The position numbers were made by a program, and so were the translations under genes. The notes beneath the pieces were generated by a model. It made no database searches. It was not told the DNA's origin and saw nothing but the letters and a program-made list of their open reading frames with translations. From contig JAJEKV010000008.1 of assembly GCA_021234155.1 (NCBI GenBank), positions 3,547,008-3,611,007 of the forward strand: a DNA stretch of 64,000 bases. The letters are read 5' to 3'. This stretch comes from Isoetes taiwanensis. Taxonomy: Eukaryota; Streptophyta; Lycopodiopsida; Isoetales; Isoetaceae. Position 1 is the stretch's first letter. Every line of letters begins with the position of its first letter. Shown here in pieces: positions 1-10,560 of the stretch.

Positions 1-664
1 GCTATGCAGACCATGAGAGCCAATGGAAAAATAAAAGATCATTATGCTCAGTATTTTAGTGAAACAGAATCATGATTTTAAACTTTTCTTTACATAAGAG
101 TTGTGCTTTACAATATCTAGTGTACGGCTATGTTGCTTAGACCAGTTAAGTTCATATCAAAATGGAATGATGGGGAGGCAATACCGCTCAAAGAAAAGGG
201 CAGGACCTTCAAGTTATCATGAAGGTGTGCAACTAAGGCCCACAATTGGATGTACAGGATCTTGTTGCATCATCCAAGCTAATGTAATATAGGATACACT
301 TAGAGAATGCCTAGCAACAATGCTAGATATGACTGACAAAAGTTTCCTCCAAAAATTTTCTTCTCCCCGCTTTCAATAATACCCCAAGACGCCTTTCAGC
401 TAGACGCAGTTCAACTGAACTAAACTTTGGACAGCTAAGCACTAGCTTTAACATGGATGCCAACAAATGAGAGAGAGAGAGTAGTTTTAACCACGCTTCA
501 CTAGGCAAAGATCCAACTGGACATGTGGACCACACACCACACTACATTGTTTGTTGTCTCGCCTCAACCATACACCTTACATTATGCCTCATATAGCCTT
601 TCAAGGCCTCTCTTCGCTTTCATGGCTCATGAGCCTTTTGATTTGATTTTAATTAGAATTGAAC

Positions 665-898
665 CTGGATGCATATAACGGGCACCCCTGCATCTACCAT
701 CTTCTCTAATGCTTCTGCATTCATGTTTGTAGTACCAATGCTAGAAATAATGCCTTTCTCCCTCAAATCACTTAGAATGTTAACAATGTCCACCATGTCA
801 GGAAAGCTATTATCCACCAATGTAACTACACAAGGCCTAATTTGGCCACTTTGAATGCATATATTGAACAGTGAATACCCTCCATCATGGCTGGAGAC
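665..898 (-). CDS. Probable internal exon of an aldo-keto-reductase-like gene
   Basis: Read on the minus strand, a 78-codon open stretch follows a good acceptor (TTTGTCTTCAG, just above 898) and ends at CCAG followed by GT (donor at 663-664). The peptide contains DMVDIVNILSDLREKGIISS, then GTTNMNAEALEKMVDAGVPV. This resembles the region of plant aldo/keto-reductase-like proteins in which a short-chain helix (LKEEGKI-like) leads into a TNFDT-like strand and a GIPVVSNQVQ-like strand. If the donor is ignored, the frame reads three more codons (VQF) and stops. I found no neighbouring exon with confidence, so this could be one exon of a gene extending outside the window or an isolated gene fragment. 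The coding frame is clean, unlike the element-derived DNA nearby. The family is assigned from memory of conserved motifs; no NADP-binding or catalytic tetrad residues fall in this piece. Confidence 0.45.
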
Positions 899-2268
899 CT
901 GAAGACAAATACATTTCTTTATTATTCTTTCTGTTGCATCAAGATTCCAGAGTTAGATCATGAGCATTGATTGTTTTTAATGAACAGTGTAACTCATGAG
1001 GTGCTTATATCCCATAATAGAAACTGAAATCGATTAACATGAGGGGAAGTTCCCAATTTAAAAAGAAGGTGTATTCAAGATTGCCCTGTGTATACAAACC
1101 TTTTCTTGATTTCTTTGAGAAACTGAAATGCCATGTTTTTTTTTTTTACGTGTTTGTTTTGGATGATTCCATATCAGAAAGTAACCTTTCATAATATGAT
1201 TTTGTAAGGATGACCTGCGAATCATTTCCACCCCTACAGCATGCTGCTATCGGCCTCTAAATGAAAAAAATAAGAGAAAATCAAAGCTTTATCATCAAAG
1301 CTTAATGGATATTTTTCTCAAATAAAGCAAGTTGTCTACTACTTATATTCAAAAAATTTAGGTCAATTCATTTTCCTATAAAAATTAAAGATTTGATTTG
1401 GGAACAACTCTCTGGAAACTAGTATTGGTTCACAGAAGACAAGCAACAATTTCGACCCTATCATGTTCAAACAATTCTATCTCCCTTCTTAGACCTCGGA
1501 TTGAGGTGTAGCCTTTTGTGTCTTACTCTCTAGCTCGCGGAAAAAAATGCAAAAATAATGAAAAAAAATCATAAAAATATTGTTATTGAGACAGTTTTAC
1601 TTTATTTAAACATGAAGCAAAATAGACTTGGCCCTCTTAGGTTTACCTAAGCGTAACTCTCATGAATGGGGACCAATAGATTTTTAGGCCTTTTATCCAT
1701 GCAACACGACTGCCATATATTAATATGTAAGAAGGGTTTGATTGATTATTCATCCTTTGACTTTATATAGATTTTAATCAACAAAGGTAAATGCACTTTT
1801 CTAGTACATTCTAGAATGGACTCTCGTGATGAAAACCAACAAACCGCTTCCTCATTCATTCTAAGAGATTTTTCTGGCTAATGTAGGGATAGTGGGTAGC
1901 CGCACACATGCCGTAATCCACCCATGTAAATAAAGGAAAATCCACCATAATTCATTTGGACCCCAACAAAATACAATGCTAATAGAGACTGGTTAGGTAC
2001 CGGGCTTAAAGTATCAACGGATTAAAAAACCTCGCTCTTCGGTTTTCGGTGAAAACCCTAGTGATAAGCCTTCTAGCGCCTTTGGACACAAACGTAGAAG
2101 GCATAAAAAATTCATTCCCTAAACCTACCTAATGGAAAGTCTAAAACAGATGCCGCCGCTAACCTCGCACTCCTCGCACATCACCAAATAAAACAACAAG
2201 ACAAACCAAACCTCCCAGAGTGGAGGGGTTGATTACGCTAAAAGCGATAAAAAAAATAGGGGAGGGTG
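899..2268. other. AT-rich stretch without recognised gene
   Basis: I see no coding exon, RNA gene or known repeat here. There is a T12 run at 1136-1147, which could be the tail of an inserted retroposon on the minus strand, but no body is recognisable beside it. Confidence 0.5.
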
Positions 2269-2810
2269 GGTTCAAAGAATGAGGTAATCGGCCAGAGAGA
2301 AGAGGTGAAGCTACCATGAGAAGTCGGGCGTAAACGCCTAAAATAGCTTAACTCCCAATCTCGTAATCTGCATGCGCCACCGCATGCATGTAAATATAGG
2401 ATATGCTCGTCTCCATTTCTAATGGCGATCCATGTCTCTGGATCGATGGGATTCTGTGACCAAATTCCTCGATGAAACCAACAAAACCGCCAATACCAAA
2501 GGACTTCCTTAACAAACTAGGACTGCGGACGAAGGTCACAGGATGAAGGCTAAAGGTCGGTAGAACGACAGCCAATTATGCCAAACCAGGTGAAGAAGCC
2601 TCCCTTGCCTGGAAACAATTCAAAGAGAATAAGGTAATCATTGAGAGAAGAGGAAGCCACAGAAGTCGGGCTAAACGCCACTTAAAATAGCTTAACTCCA
2701 ACTGTGAACGTGCATGTTACTCAAGATGTACGCAAAACATGCATGCTCTGGCCCCATTCTAGGAATGCATGATCCCATGTCGCTGACTGATGGGATCATG
2801 TGATGGCTCT
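2269..2810. repeat. Imperfect tandem duplication, period about 345 bp
   Basis: The stretch from about 2271 (TCAAAGAATGAGGTAATC) recurs from about 2617 (TCAAAGAGAATAAGGTAATC). Matching landmarks follow in the same order: GAGAGAAGAGG, AGAAGTCGGGC, AAACGCC, AAAATAGCTTAACTCC, several GCATGC/CATGCATG words, and GATGGGAT. The copies differ by many small indels. No coding capacity is seen. Confidence 0.7.
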
Positions 2811-2981
2811 AGTGTTAACAAAATAAATGTAAGATAGTAGTAGAAATGAGAACGTAAAATATTCCCTTAGAATAAACTAATAAATAACATTCAGACCAAC
2901 ATAACAATTTTCTCCCTTCTATGAAGGCGACCTGTGTTGTTCGAATATATCAAATATCAAGGTTTTTGATGTTACTATGGA

Positions 2982-3395
2982 ATAATGTAAGGCTAAACTT
3001 AGCTATTTGGAAATTTTTTAGCATATTCTCAAGAAATATTGGCTAAAGTACTTGGAAAAATATAATAATTTTATCTTAACTTTTCTTAGCGTGCAGCAAC
3101 CTTCAATCTCTTTAACCAAACGCTAAAAAGTAAGAGACTGAATTTATATTGTTTACCTAAACCATAGCAATATTTGAAATTAATTTCAGGCTAGTTTAGC
3201 TCATATCATTCTAGTTTATAAGAAATGTATAAATAGTAATTTATTTTCTAGCATATATAGAATAATTTGAGGCCTAGACTTAGCTAGCTGGCATCATTTT
3301 ATAATGTTTTCAGAAAAAAATTACCAAAGTAAATGGAAAAAATTGAAAAAATGTATAGTAATTCTAGCTTAATATTTCTATTGGCCATACCACAA
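2982..3395 (+). repeat. Dispersed AT-rich repeat, copy 1 (second copy at 49.6 kb)
   Basis: The sequence shares an ordered set of words with 49,606-50,180 in the same orientation: GGCTAAACTTAG, AAAGTA...TGGAAAAA, AGCTTAAC/ATCTTAAC, CCAAACGCTA(A/G)AAAGTAAGAGA, TAAACCATAG, GGCTAGTTTAGCT and CTAGTTTATAAGAAAT. It consists of one ~270 bp unit followed by the start of a second diverged unit (from about 3251, TTTGAGGCCTAGACTTAGCTA). No terminal inverted repeat or coding sequence is visible, so it may be a satellite-like or solo-LTR-derived repeat. Confidence 0.7.
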
Positions 3396-3500
3396 AATGC
3401 ATTCGATCCGAGCCATTGGATCGGAATTCTCGAATGGGTGAGCATGCATCTCCCCCATGCATGCATGTATTGCATGCATTTTCTGATGGCCGGTTCTTAC
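3396..3500. other. Cluster of CATGCATG (RY-type) words
   Basis: Three CATGCA/TGCATG words occur within about 45 bp (3443-3482), next to a near-palindrome around GATCCGAGCCATTGGATC. CATGCA(TG) is the core of RY elements bound by plant B3-domain factors. Here it lies among repeats that also carry GCATGC words (2380-2400, 2710-2770), so a repeat origin is more likely than a promoter. Confidence 0.35.
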
Positions 3501-4617
3501 AAATCTGACAGCAGATGGGTTTAACGAAGAGGATTTGTCCTCCTCAAAGTATGCAATCTGTAGAAGATGCAGTTTATTTATTCTGCTGATTTTTATGAAA
3601 GACCAAGTGAGGCTTATGGCAAGTGTCTTCACGATTTGTTTGACATTGTAGTTCTTGTTTTTACACCTGCCCATGTTGATTTTATCCATTGTTGTCTTAA
3701 AATTCTCTAGTATATGCTTCACATCGATGTTAACTAGCATTACTTTCCACTCACGATAGATAATCACTTGGTACTTCCAACTCATATTCTGCTGACTCTG
3801 TTGATAATCCATGTGCACAATTTGATCCTATTGACTACTCGAGCTGGTTTAAAGCCTTTGAATACTATATTTATATATAAATAAGATTACAAAAATTACT
3901 TTTTACAGGGAAGTATAATCCATTCATAAAAAAGGGATAAATATAAAAAGTTAGTAGTACCATTTAGATATTGGCAATGTAGCAGAGTATGGAATTCAAA
4001 GAGTGAGCCCCAGATGGGCACCAAGCTAGAAGGGGGATCTGAGGTTAAGATTTTTAATCTTTCGACCCCTCCCTGACCATGATAGTAAGAATGCAAGAGA
4101 TGCACGTGCGGAATCGCCAGCCATAATATTGAATCTCCCTTTATACCTTGCCCGCAGACAAGAAAGCTCTTCTAATATTCAGGTTATGATCACAAGAATA
4201 GCCATAAAGGCAAGGTTCATCGCTCAGAATATTCTGAGGGACCAACACCTTAAGCCATTCCCGACAGCCGATTGATTCGCTTCCACTTGATTTTTCGCAC
4301 CAACACGAAGATGATATCTGAAACCCAAAGATAAACAGTAAGTAAAATCTAAGCTGCAGCAGTGATCCAATTGATATCATAGTTAATTTGCTTAATCATT
4401 TCTTTGATGCGATTTGCAATTAAAGCCGAAGCATATACTTCTTCCGCTAATCCTCCACAACATGATATAAATCCTCCAATCATTTGGGTTCTCCTGCATA
4501 AAGAAGTCAAGAGAGCTCAGAGAAAGTAGGTCATAACCCAATAAATTGGAAGCCAATTCGAGCACCCATTCCGACCATATGCAAGTCCTAAATAGATGAT
4601 CTTCATCTCCTCTCGCA
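3501..4617. other. Unassigned DNA before the LINE 3' part
   Basis: Short minus-strand ORFs (3378-3818, 3896-4105, 4141-4380) have no recognisable domain. The last may be the extreme C-terminal or 3' untranslated part of the LINE described next, because it lies directly downstream on that strand. I see no poly-T tract that would mark the LINE 3' end. Confidence 0.35.
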
Positions 4618-4827
4618 TTAATCGAGGGCGTAGCATATTAGGAGCTCTACGCATCCTCGCAGCTCATGGCATTTCTGATTCGTCGCCAAAGCTCTATGCC
4701 ATAACTGCCATATAAACGACTTAATCTTGGGGAAAATTAGTCTGGCCCACATAAACATCAAGTTCCTGGTACATCTATCAGCCCCTGTCTGCCATTTGAT
4801 ATGCATGGAAATGCCCCGATCCCTCAT
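4618..4827 (-). pseudogene. LINE zf-RVT (C-terminal zinc-binding) region
   Basis: The 69-codon frame contains WARLIFPKIKSFIWQLWHRALATNQKC, the hallmark of the zf-RVT region at the C-terminus of plant LINE ORF2 (W...(L/I)P.K(I/V)..F.W......L.T...(L)). The following cysteine and histidine ligands are only partly present (C-H-E-L-R-G-C), and the HLFxxC part is replaced by a frameshift. Confidence 0.75.
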
Positions 4828-5280
4828 AAGATATCTATAGCTTGTCCCGGATCATGGAAACCCGTTTCCTTCCTTACTATGATTCCAAATTTTGAAGTTC
4901 TCTACTGACCATCTCGGCCATGAAGAAGTTTAAATACAAATGTTATTATACAAGGCTTCACAGTTCTCCCCCTCTTTAACTAAGGCTGACTCCCGGAAGG
5001 GGATGACACCTTGATCATTGAACAAATCCTGGATGAAGTGAATCCCTTTGGTGCTCCAAAGCTTGGCCTGATCTGGAAAATGACAAGCTAAACACAGAGA
5101 GCAGGGTTCCAAAAAATGGATTGGTCCATGGAAAGCCCTTCCTTTCAAGTAAACATACCTTCAACTGAATTCCAAGCCTTAATCCATTTCTTAATCAAAC
5201 CAGGGATGGAGTTAGAGACCATAAAGGGGAAGTAGGATAGAGGGCGTAGTCCAATTCACGCTTCCACCAAAGGATAGATA

Positions 5281-6190
5281 TTATCTGTCAGTACCTAATA
5301 ATAATGGAAACCGTGCTTGATCCGGATTATATGTACCTTTGTAGAAGTACTTGGCAATAAGGGCCATACCCTGCTTTTCAATATTAATGACCCTGCCACC
5401 ATTTTCTTCAAGAAAGATTCTTCCATTGCAACCGAGTCCAAGATCTTCCGCTTTGCCCACAAGAGATGAATCTACCAATAATACTCTGGAGCTTGGTGGA
5501 CACCTTCTTGGGGGCCAAGATTTCAGAGGACTGATATACATGAGAAGAGGAGATCACAAAATTTGGTAAATAATGGCTCACGCATGCTTAGAAATGTATT
5601 TGGAGTTAAGGCTAATAACCTTCCTCCGAACTTCCTCAATTATATCGGCCTAAATGTCAGCTAATCGGGCCTTCTTTAAAGCATAAGGAATACCTGAGAT
5701 TTTAGAAGAATTGGTGGAAGGATATACTATTAACCCAAAAGAGCAAAATGCTGCTCTCCTTTACCTAATCTTTAGCCGTAACCTTCGATTTGATGGGATT
5801 AACTTTATAAGTCCATGTATCTCCAAAATTCTCCAAATTGTCTGAGTGTTAATAATAGACTCCATAGGTCCATAGAAACCAAGAAGAAAGTATCTCTCGC
5901 GAAAATGTCCATTCAAATTTGATCCATCTCTCACCATCGAAGAGATTGAGGCCCTGGATCATATTAGTATTTTTAGCCTCCTCCATCTTACCATGGAGGG
6001 CTTCCATAATTATCAGAAAAAGGAAGGGGGCAAGTGGACATCCCTGCTTAACCCCTCTTTGCAGAGGGAAGAAGGGACTACACTCCCCATTGATCAGGAC
6101 CGAGGATCTGGAGTTAATAAGAATAGCTCTAAAGATAAGAATTACCTCGTTTGAGAAGCCCAGGGCACTGCAACACTTAAAAAGGAAGCT
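5281..6190 (-). pseudogene. LINE reverse transcriptase, C-terminal palm and thumb, frame-broken
   Basis: Across several minus-strand frames one can follow GCPLAPFLFLIIMEAL near 5960-6040 (the usual (R)QG(D/C)PL(S/A)P.LF.....E.L block). Next comes a region that should carry the catalytic YADD box but reads FSRERYFLLGFYGPMESII around 5860-5900, so the aspartate pair is missing. ISGIPYALKKARLADI follows near 5660-5700 (usual LG.P......), then an 86-codon frame (5281-5541) with an NGRIFLEEN...GRV segment typical of the post-thumb region. Loss of the box may be real decay or a consensus error. Confidence 0.7.
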
Positions 6191-6406
6191 CTAGCTTACA
6201 GTGTCGAAAGCTTTGGTGATGTCGAGCTTGATGGGGGCTATATCCTGCTTAGAGTCCTTTGCCCAATTTAGCCCAAGAATGGTTGTCACCACATTATCAA
6301 GGATGAATCTGTCCTTAAGATACTCTGCCTGAAAGGAGCTGATAATTTTGTCCAGTACAGGTTTGAGCCTCCTGGCTATAGTACCAGAAATCAGCTTGTA
6401 GATCAC
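6191..6406 (-). pseudogene. LINE reverse transcriptase, finger/palm blocks
   Basis: The frame reads IYKLISGTIARRLKPVLDKI, then SSFQAEYLKDRFILDNV and IKLDITKAFDTVS. This corresponds to the usual LINE RT sequence of (I)YK(I/L)ISK.(I)A.RLK..L..(I)IS..Q.AF...R.I.DN....., followed by the first catalytic aspartate in K(L/V)D(I/L).KA(F/Y)D. It continues directly from the 6403-7062 frame after a small shift, so together they form a nearly continuous RT N-terminal half. Confidence 0.85.
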
Positions 6407-7062
6407 ATTGGATAAGGATATAGGCCTGTAATCCGAGAACGAGATGGCATGTCGACCTCAAGAATCAACGTGATGAAGCTAGTATTAATCCTAGCATCCA
6501 TACACTTTTGATCTCTGAATTCGTTAGCTAAGCAAGTGATGTTGTCTCCTAGAATAGGCCAAGCCTTAGTGAAAAATTCGACAGGGAGACCATCCTGCCT
6601 TGGACTCTTGCCTTTCTCCATCTCTCGGGTAGTTTGGAGAAGTTCAGCATTCGAGAATGGCCTATCAATATGGGCATTATCGTCGTTGCTAACCTTAGCC
6701 TGAAGATTAATGAATCTATCTATAATGTCATGATGGCAATCATGATTGGTACCCATTATGTTGGTGAAGTGCTCAGCAGCAGGCCTTTTGATCTGATTCT
6801 CCTCTGTGATAAAGTCATCCTCTACCTTAACTTCAAAGATATGGTTCCTTTTGGTCCTATCTTTTGCCTTGACAAAGAAGAATTTCGAGCCACATCTTTC
6901 ATTATCCCTAATTTCCCTGATCTTGGCTTTCAGCTTCCAACCCTGTGCAATTCTTATCTCTTCTCTCTCAATTTTAGCTCGAATATTATCCTTTATATCT
7001 TTTGGAGCATGAGGGAGGGAATCCTGCTTAGAGCCCTTTGCCCAATTTAGCCCTTTGCCCAA
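6403..7062 (-). pseudogene. LINE ORF2 segment between endonuclease and RT, and RT block 1-2
   Basis: This 219-codon frame contains the linker between endonuclease and RT (IREIRDNERCGSKFFFVKAKD is the typical K(Q)KS(R)-W-...-G-D/N-..-T-K-F-F region) and RT block 0/1 with MEKGKSPRQDGLPVEFF, matching the GKSPGPDG(L/F)P motif. It then has the helix before the substrate-binding strand (FITLILE, equal to the usual (L/I)(T)LIPK). The first 14 residues (ending LNWAKGSKQD) do not belong here: they copy LGLNWAKDSKQD from the downstream RT segment at 6240-6275 and come from the rearranged junction at 7025-7080. The frame is otherwise uninterrupted, in contrast to its duplicate at 7081-7972. Confidence 0.85.
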
Positions 7063-7972
7063 TTTAGCAGGATTTAGCAGGAGTTAATAAGAATAGCTCT
7101 AAAGATAAGAATTACCTCGCTTTGATATAGCTTCCAAAGTAATCGCAACATTCAAAGGAAGCTCCAGCCTTACAGCTCAAAGCTTTGGTGATGTCGAGCT
7201 TGATGGGGCTACTCTAGAGTCCTTTGCCCAATTTAGCCCAAGAATGGTTGTCACCACATTATCAAGGATGAATCTGCCCTTAAGATACTCACACCAAAGG
7301 AGTCAGATAATTTTGTCCAAGATGTGTTTGAGCCTCCCCGCTATAGTACCGTAAACTGCCTTTGTAGATCGTCACATTGATAAGGATATAGGCCTCAGAA
7401 TCCTATGAACTAGATGGTATGTCGACCTCAAGAATCAAATAACGATGAAGCTAGTATTTCAGCATCCATACACACTTTTGATCTCCTCGGAACTAGCTAA
7501 GCAAGTGATACACCCTAATAGCCAAGCCTTCGGACAGGAGACCATCCCCGCCTTTGACTCTTGCCTTCTCCATCTCTCTCGTAGTTTGGAGTAGTTCAAG
7601 ATTCGAATGGCCTATCAATATGGGCATTTATCAGCTGCTGCTAACCTTAGCCTGGAGATTAATGAATCTATCTATAATGTCATGATGGCAATCATGATTG
7701 GTACCCATTATGTTGGTGGTGCTCAGCAGCAGGCCTTTTGATCTGATTCTCCTCTCGGTGGATAAAACGTCTCTACCTTAACTCTAAAGATATATTCCTT
7801 TGGTCCTATCTTTTGCTTTGACAAAGAAGAATTTCGAGCCACATCTTTCATCATCCCTAATTTCCCTGATCTTGGCTTTCAGCTTCCAACCCTGTGCATT
7901 CTTATCTCTTCTCTCTCAATTTTAGCTCGAATATTATCCTTTATATCTTTTGGAGCATGAGGGAGGGAATCC
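7025..7972. repeat. Second copy of a LINE segment (period 970 bp) with complex junction
   Basis: The segment starting GAGTTAATAAGAATAGCTCT at 6112 recurs at 7082, and the similarity runs to about 7972 (matching the first copy up to about 7024, GAGGGAGGGAATCC). Between them (7021-7080) lies a patch built from short pieces: TCCTGCTTAGAG and CCTTTGCCCAATTTAGC (copied from about 6243-6273), CCTTTGCCCAATTTAGC again, and two GGATTTAGCA/AGGAGTT pieces. The second copy has many small indels and no long frame, while the first copy is almost continuous. Confidence 0.85.
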
Positions 7973-7998
7973 TTTAAGTTCTGAAGAGAGGCCATCTT

Positions 7999-8372
7999 TT
8001 GCCTATGGATATCCTTGCCCCACTCCTTGAGCCAATTCTTAATTGCTTTGGAGGCCTTGATCCATCAAAACATCCATCCAAAAGCCCCTATAGGCTTGGA
8101 AAATATAGAAATGGTCTGTTGCAGCCTATCCATGAAGTCACCCTGCTCCAAAAGGCTGGTATTTCACTTGAAATACGTGTTCTTTCTTTTAACATTATTC
8201 AAAGCCAAAATCAGCAAATGCTAGGGTAGTGGATCGAAGGTAAACCCTTCCGTGTTGACTACCTGCTATCAGAATTCCAGAGGATTTTCAAAGATAGAAC
8301 CTCTCTGCTTACGTACAAGGTGTGGATCATCTCTTTGTCAAATCTTAACTGTAGAAGAATTAGGCCCCGCCC
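7999..8372. other. LINE-internal stretch between duplication and EEP fragment
   Basis: This should encode the end of the endonuclease domain on the minus strand. I cannot follow a frame. It contains no other recognisable feature. Confidence 0.4.
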
Positions 8373-8927
8373 TTAAGCAAGATTGTGATTATGGCCCCAT
8401 ATGAGCTCCCTCCAAGAATCTTTTTCCTGAGCACCTAGGGGCCTGAAATTATTATTTTTCATAAAATCATTAGTGATCATATTTAAATCCCCTCCTAAAA
8501 TGCACTCCTCGAAATCCAGATTATCTAAACTGCTTTTAACTATATTCCAAATCCCAACCTTATCCCCAGGATTATTATAAGCATATATGCTAACTAAAGC
8601 AAGCCTAATCCTAAAAATAGTGCAGAGGAGAATCTGCCACCTACCATCACTACCGTTAATCATATAAAAATCAGACATATTTAGATTATTTTTCCAAGCA
8701 ATAGCAATACCTGCAAAAGAGTCATTAGTTGGGATAGACCATAAGCTAAAATCGGGGGGGAGAGTTCTACCTATCATAACCTCATGGTTGGAGTCATGAA
8801 TCTTATGCTCTTGAATGAAAATGATGTCAGGATTAAGAGAGGAGAGGCACACTTTTAATCTATCCCTTTTAATACTATTATTTATTCCCTGGAGGTTCCA
8901 GGTAATACAATTAAGCTTCTTGTCCAT
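8373..8927 (-). pseudogene. LINE EEP (APE-like) endonuclease domain, N-terminal part
   Basis: The 184-residue frame begins MDKKLNCITWNLQGINN, matching the start of LINE endonucleases (W-N-x-x-G/Q-hN). It continues with DIIFIQEHKI, which carries the metal-binding glutamate of the IQE(T/H) motif, then AIAWKNN, VSIYAYNNP and ILGGDLNMI, the GD-N motif. These are the first catalytic blocks of the fold that nicks target DNA to prime reverse transcription. The later SDH block is missing, since the frame ends after WRELIWGHNHNL; the next part is disturbed by the duplication at 7.0-8.0 kb. The start Met is natural for a LINE ORF2, 33 bp from the end of the ORF1 fragment. Confidence 0.85.
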
Positions 8928-8959
8928 TAATACCTATACTTCCCTATCACCTCCCCAGC

Positions 8960-9325
8960 CTAGATGGTGGATTTCCTTGCGCTGGCCCTGCTGGGTCCTG
9001 AGTAGAATTTCTTCTTACCTCTACCCTTCTTTCTATCAACCAAACTCCAACCTTTTTCTTCTGTATCTAAAAGGTCTTCAATTTTTTGCTCGAGATCAGT
9101 TACCTTCCTTTGCTGAGTGAAGTCCGGAAGCTTGGGAGAAGAGAGAATGATGTCTCCTGTGTCAATCTTAACAGAGAGGTTAATGTTCTTAATCATAACC
9201 GGGTAAAAGCACTTGGGAGAAGAGAGAATGATGTCTCCTGTGTCAATCTTAACAGAGAGGTTAATGTTCTTAATCATAACCGGGTAAAAGCACGTTAGGG
9301 TGTCATACATTAGGGGGCAATTCAT
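8960..9325 (-). pseudogene. LINE ORF1 C-terminal fragment with in-frame 27-residue duplication
   Basis: An open frame of 121 codons lies immediately upstream of the EEP domain, where LINE ORF1 should end. It contains two identical 27-residue units beginning CFYPVMIKNINLS and ending ILSSPK, then a charged, coiled-coil-like segment (VTDLEQKIEDLLDTEEKGW) and a basic tail (KKGRGKKK). No zinc knuckle or RRM is visible because only the end remains. In plant L1 elements ORF1 encodes the RNA-binding protein that packages the element RNA. The assignment rests mainly on position and on the basic tail. Confidence 0.5.
9131..9292. repeat. Perfect 81-bp tandem duplication
   Basis: The units 9131-9211 and 9212-9292 are identical as far as I can read, each starting CTTGGGAGAAGAGAGAATG and ending GGGTAAAAGCA. 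Because 81 is 27 codons, the duplication keeps the minus-strand frame open. Perfect identity inside an old, broken element implies a recent duplication or an assembly duplication. Confidence 0.9.
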
Positions 9326-10560
9326 GTAAACTTTTGAATGGGTTGCTGAATTTTAAATGTACTTATTTCATGTATAAATTTTATTCTGCAGATGAAAAAT
9401 TCCTTTGTTTGTAATTATGACGGTAGAGGCCTACATGTAAACTCCTGGAGAAAATTCCTCCTCCAATTTCTCCGTGAAAATTCTCCAAAAATTTCCTTCC
9501 AAGAAAATTCTAAATCGAACTTCAAGAAAGTAGAAATCACAATTTGATTTTTCCAGATCGTGAAAACATGCAATCCGGGTGGATTTTGAAACTGAATGTG
9601 GCAAACATCAGATGGCATCTGTGAATTCAAAATTGTGAAGAGTGTTGAAATCAGGTATGTAGTAATTTCGAAAGTGGGAGAGATGAGAAAGGGAAAAGAA
9701 GATGGCAGAGCATGATAGCTAAATTGAAAAGGGTAGTAGATCCTCAAGGTATGTTACCAAAAAATAAGGACCAGCAGTAAAATGTCATATTGTTAAGTGA
9801 GAAAAGAATGAACCTCCTCGCTCCTAATCAAAGGTACTCTTATTTGCTTCTAGATTCTTTAAGATCATAGGCTATTGGAGCTTTTTGAACCTCGTGGATC
9901 GGGTTTCCTTCACAGCTATCAAGCATGCAATTTTAGAAAACCTTAAAGATGGATTGGAAGAGGTAAAATGCTCTAATAGTGGTGATAAACTCCGTCAGCT
10001 ACATCCACCATCAATGGTTGTAAAAAATGGTGATCAGCTAAAAGGAATTGTTTCAGAAGATGCTCAAATGCCATCCCTAAATCTTCATATGGTGCTTGCG
10101 TAAGAGAATGTAAATTGCTAGTCTTCAAACATCTGGGGCATTTCAGCGGTGCGGTGAAGGCTAGATCTCGATCGCTTGGATGAAGAAACCAAGCTAAAAG
10201 TCATCCAGTTCCGCTTAACACCAGTTTCACCAAAGTACAGCCAGGATGGAGAGCAGCCAGGCAATCCAAAGATCTTGACATTCCTCGCATAAAGCTTTCA
10301 AAGAAACTATTACATTGGCTTCTTTTAGTTTTCGTGTACATTTTCATGCACATATGTGAAGTCCCCATCAACTTAGCCATTTTGCTTGACATAGCCTTTT
10401 CTGGCCCCGCTTCGTTGTGGATAGGTTCCGTGACAAGATAAAATCCGCTAAATTCCCGACGATGTCAAAAAATAATGATTTTTAAATAAAATTACGATTT
10501 AACGATTTAAACCTCACGCAATGAAAACAAATTCTCGTGTACAAAATAAACGCGGAAAGC
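9326..10560. other. Unassigned region upstream of the LINE
   Basis: Short frames at 9415-9747 (minus), 9885-10103 (plus) and 10201-10392 (minus) have no recognisable domain. The first could lie in LINE ORF1 or its 5' untranslated region, but nothing supports this beyond position. Confidence 0.35.

Larger units (their letters stand above)
4618..9325 (-). mobile_element. Degenerate plant LINE (non-LTR retrotransposon), minus strand
   Basis: Reading from 9325 down to 4618, the order is the ORF1 C-terminus, an endonuclease/exonuclease/phosphatase (EEP) domain, reverse transcriptase blocks and the zf-RVT region at the C-terminus. This is the standard layout of plant L1-type LINEs. The 5' end (above 9325) and the poly-A tail (below 4618) were not located. 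The element is broken by frameshifts, loss of the YADD box and a large internal duplication (about 7025-7972). It is expected to be inactive. Confidence 0.85.

Noticed and set aside
3440..3485. RY-element promoter
   Set aside because: The CATGCATG words lie in repeated DNA that has several GCATGC words, and no gene follows.
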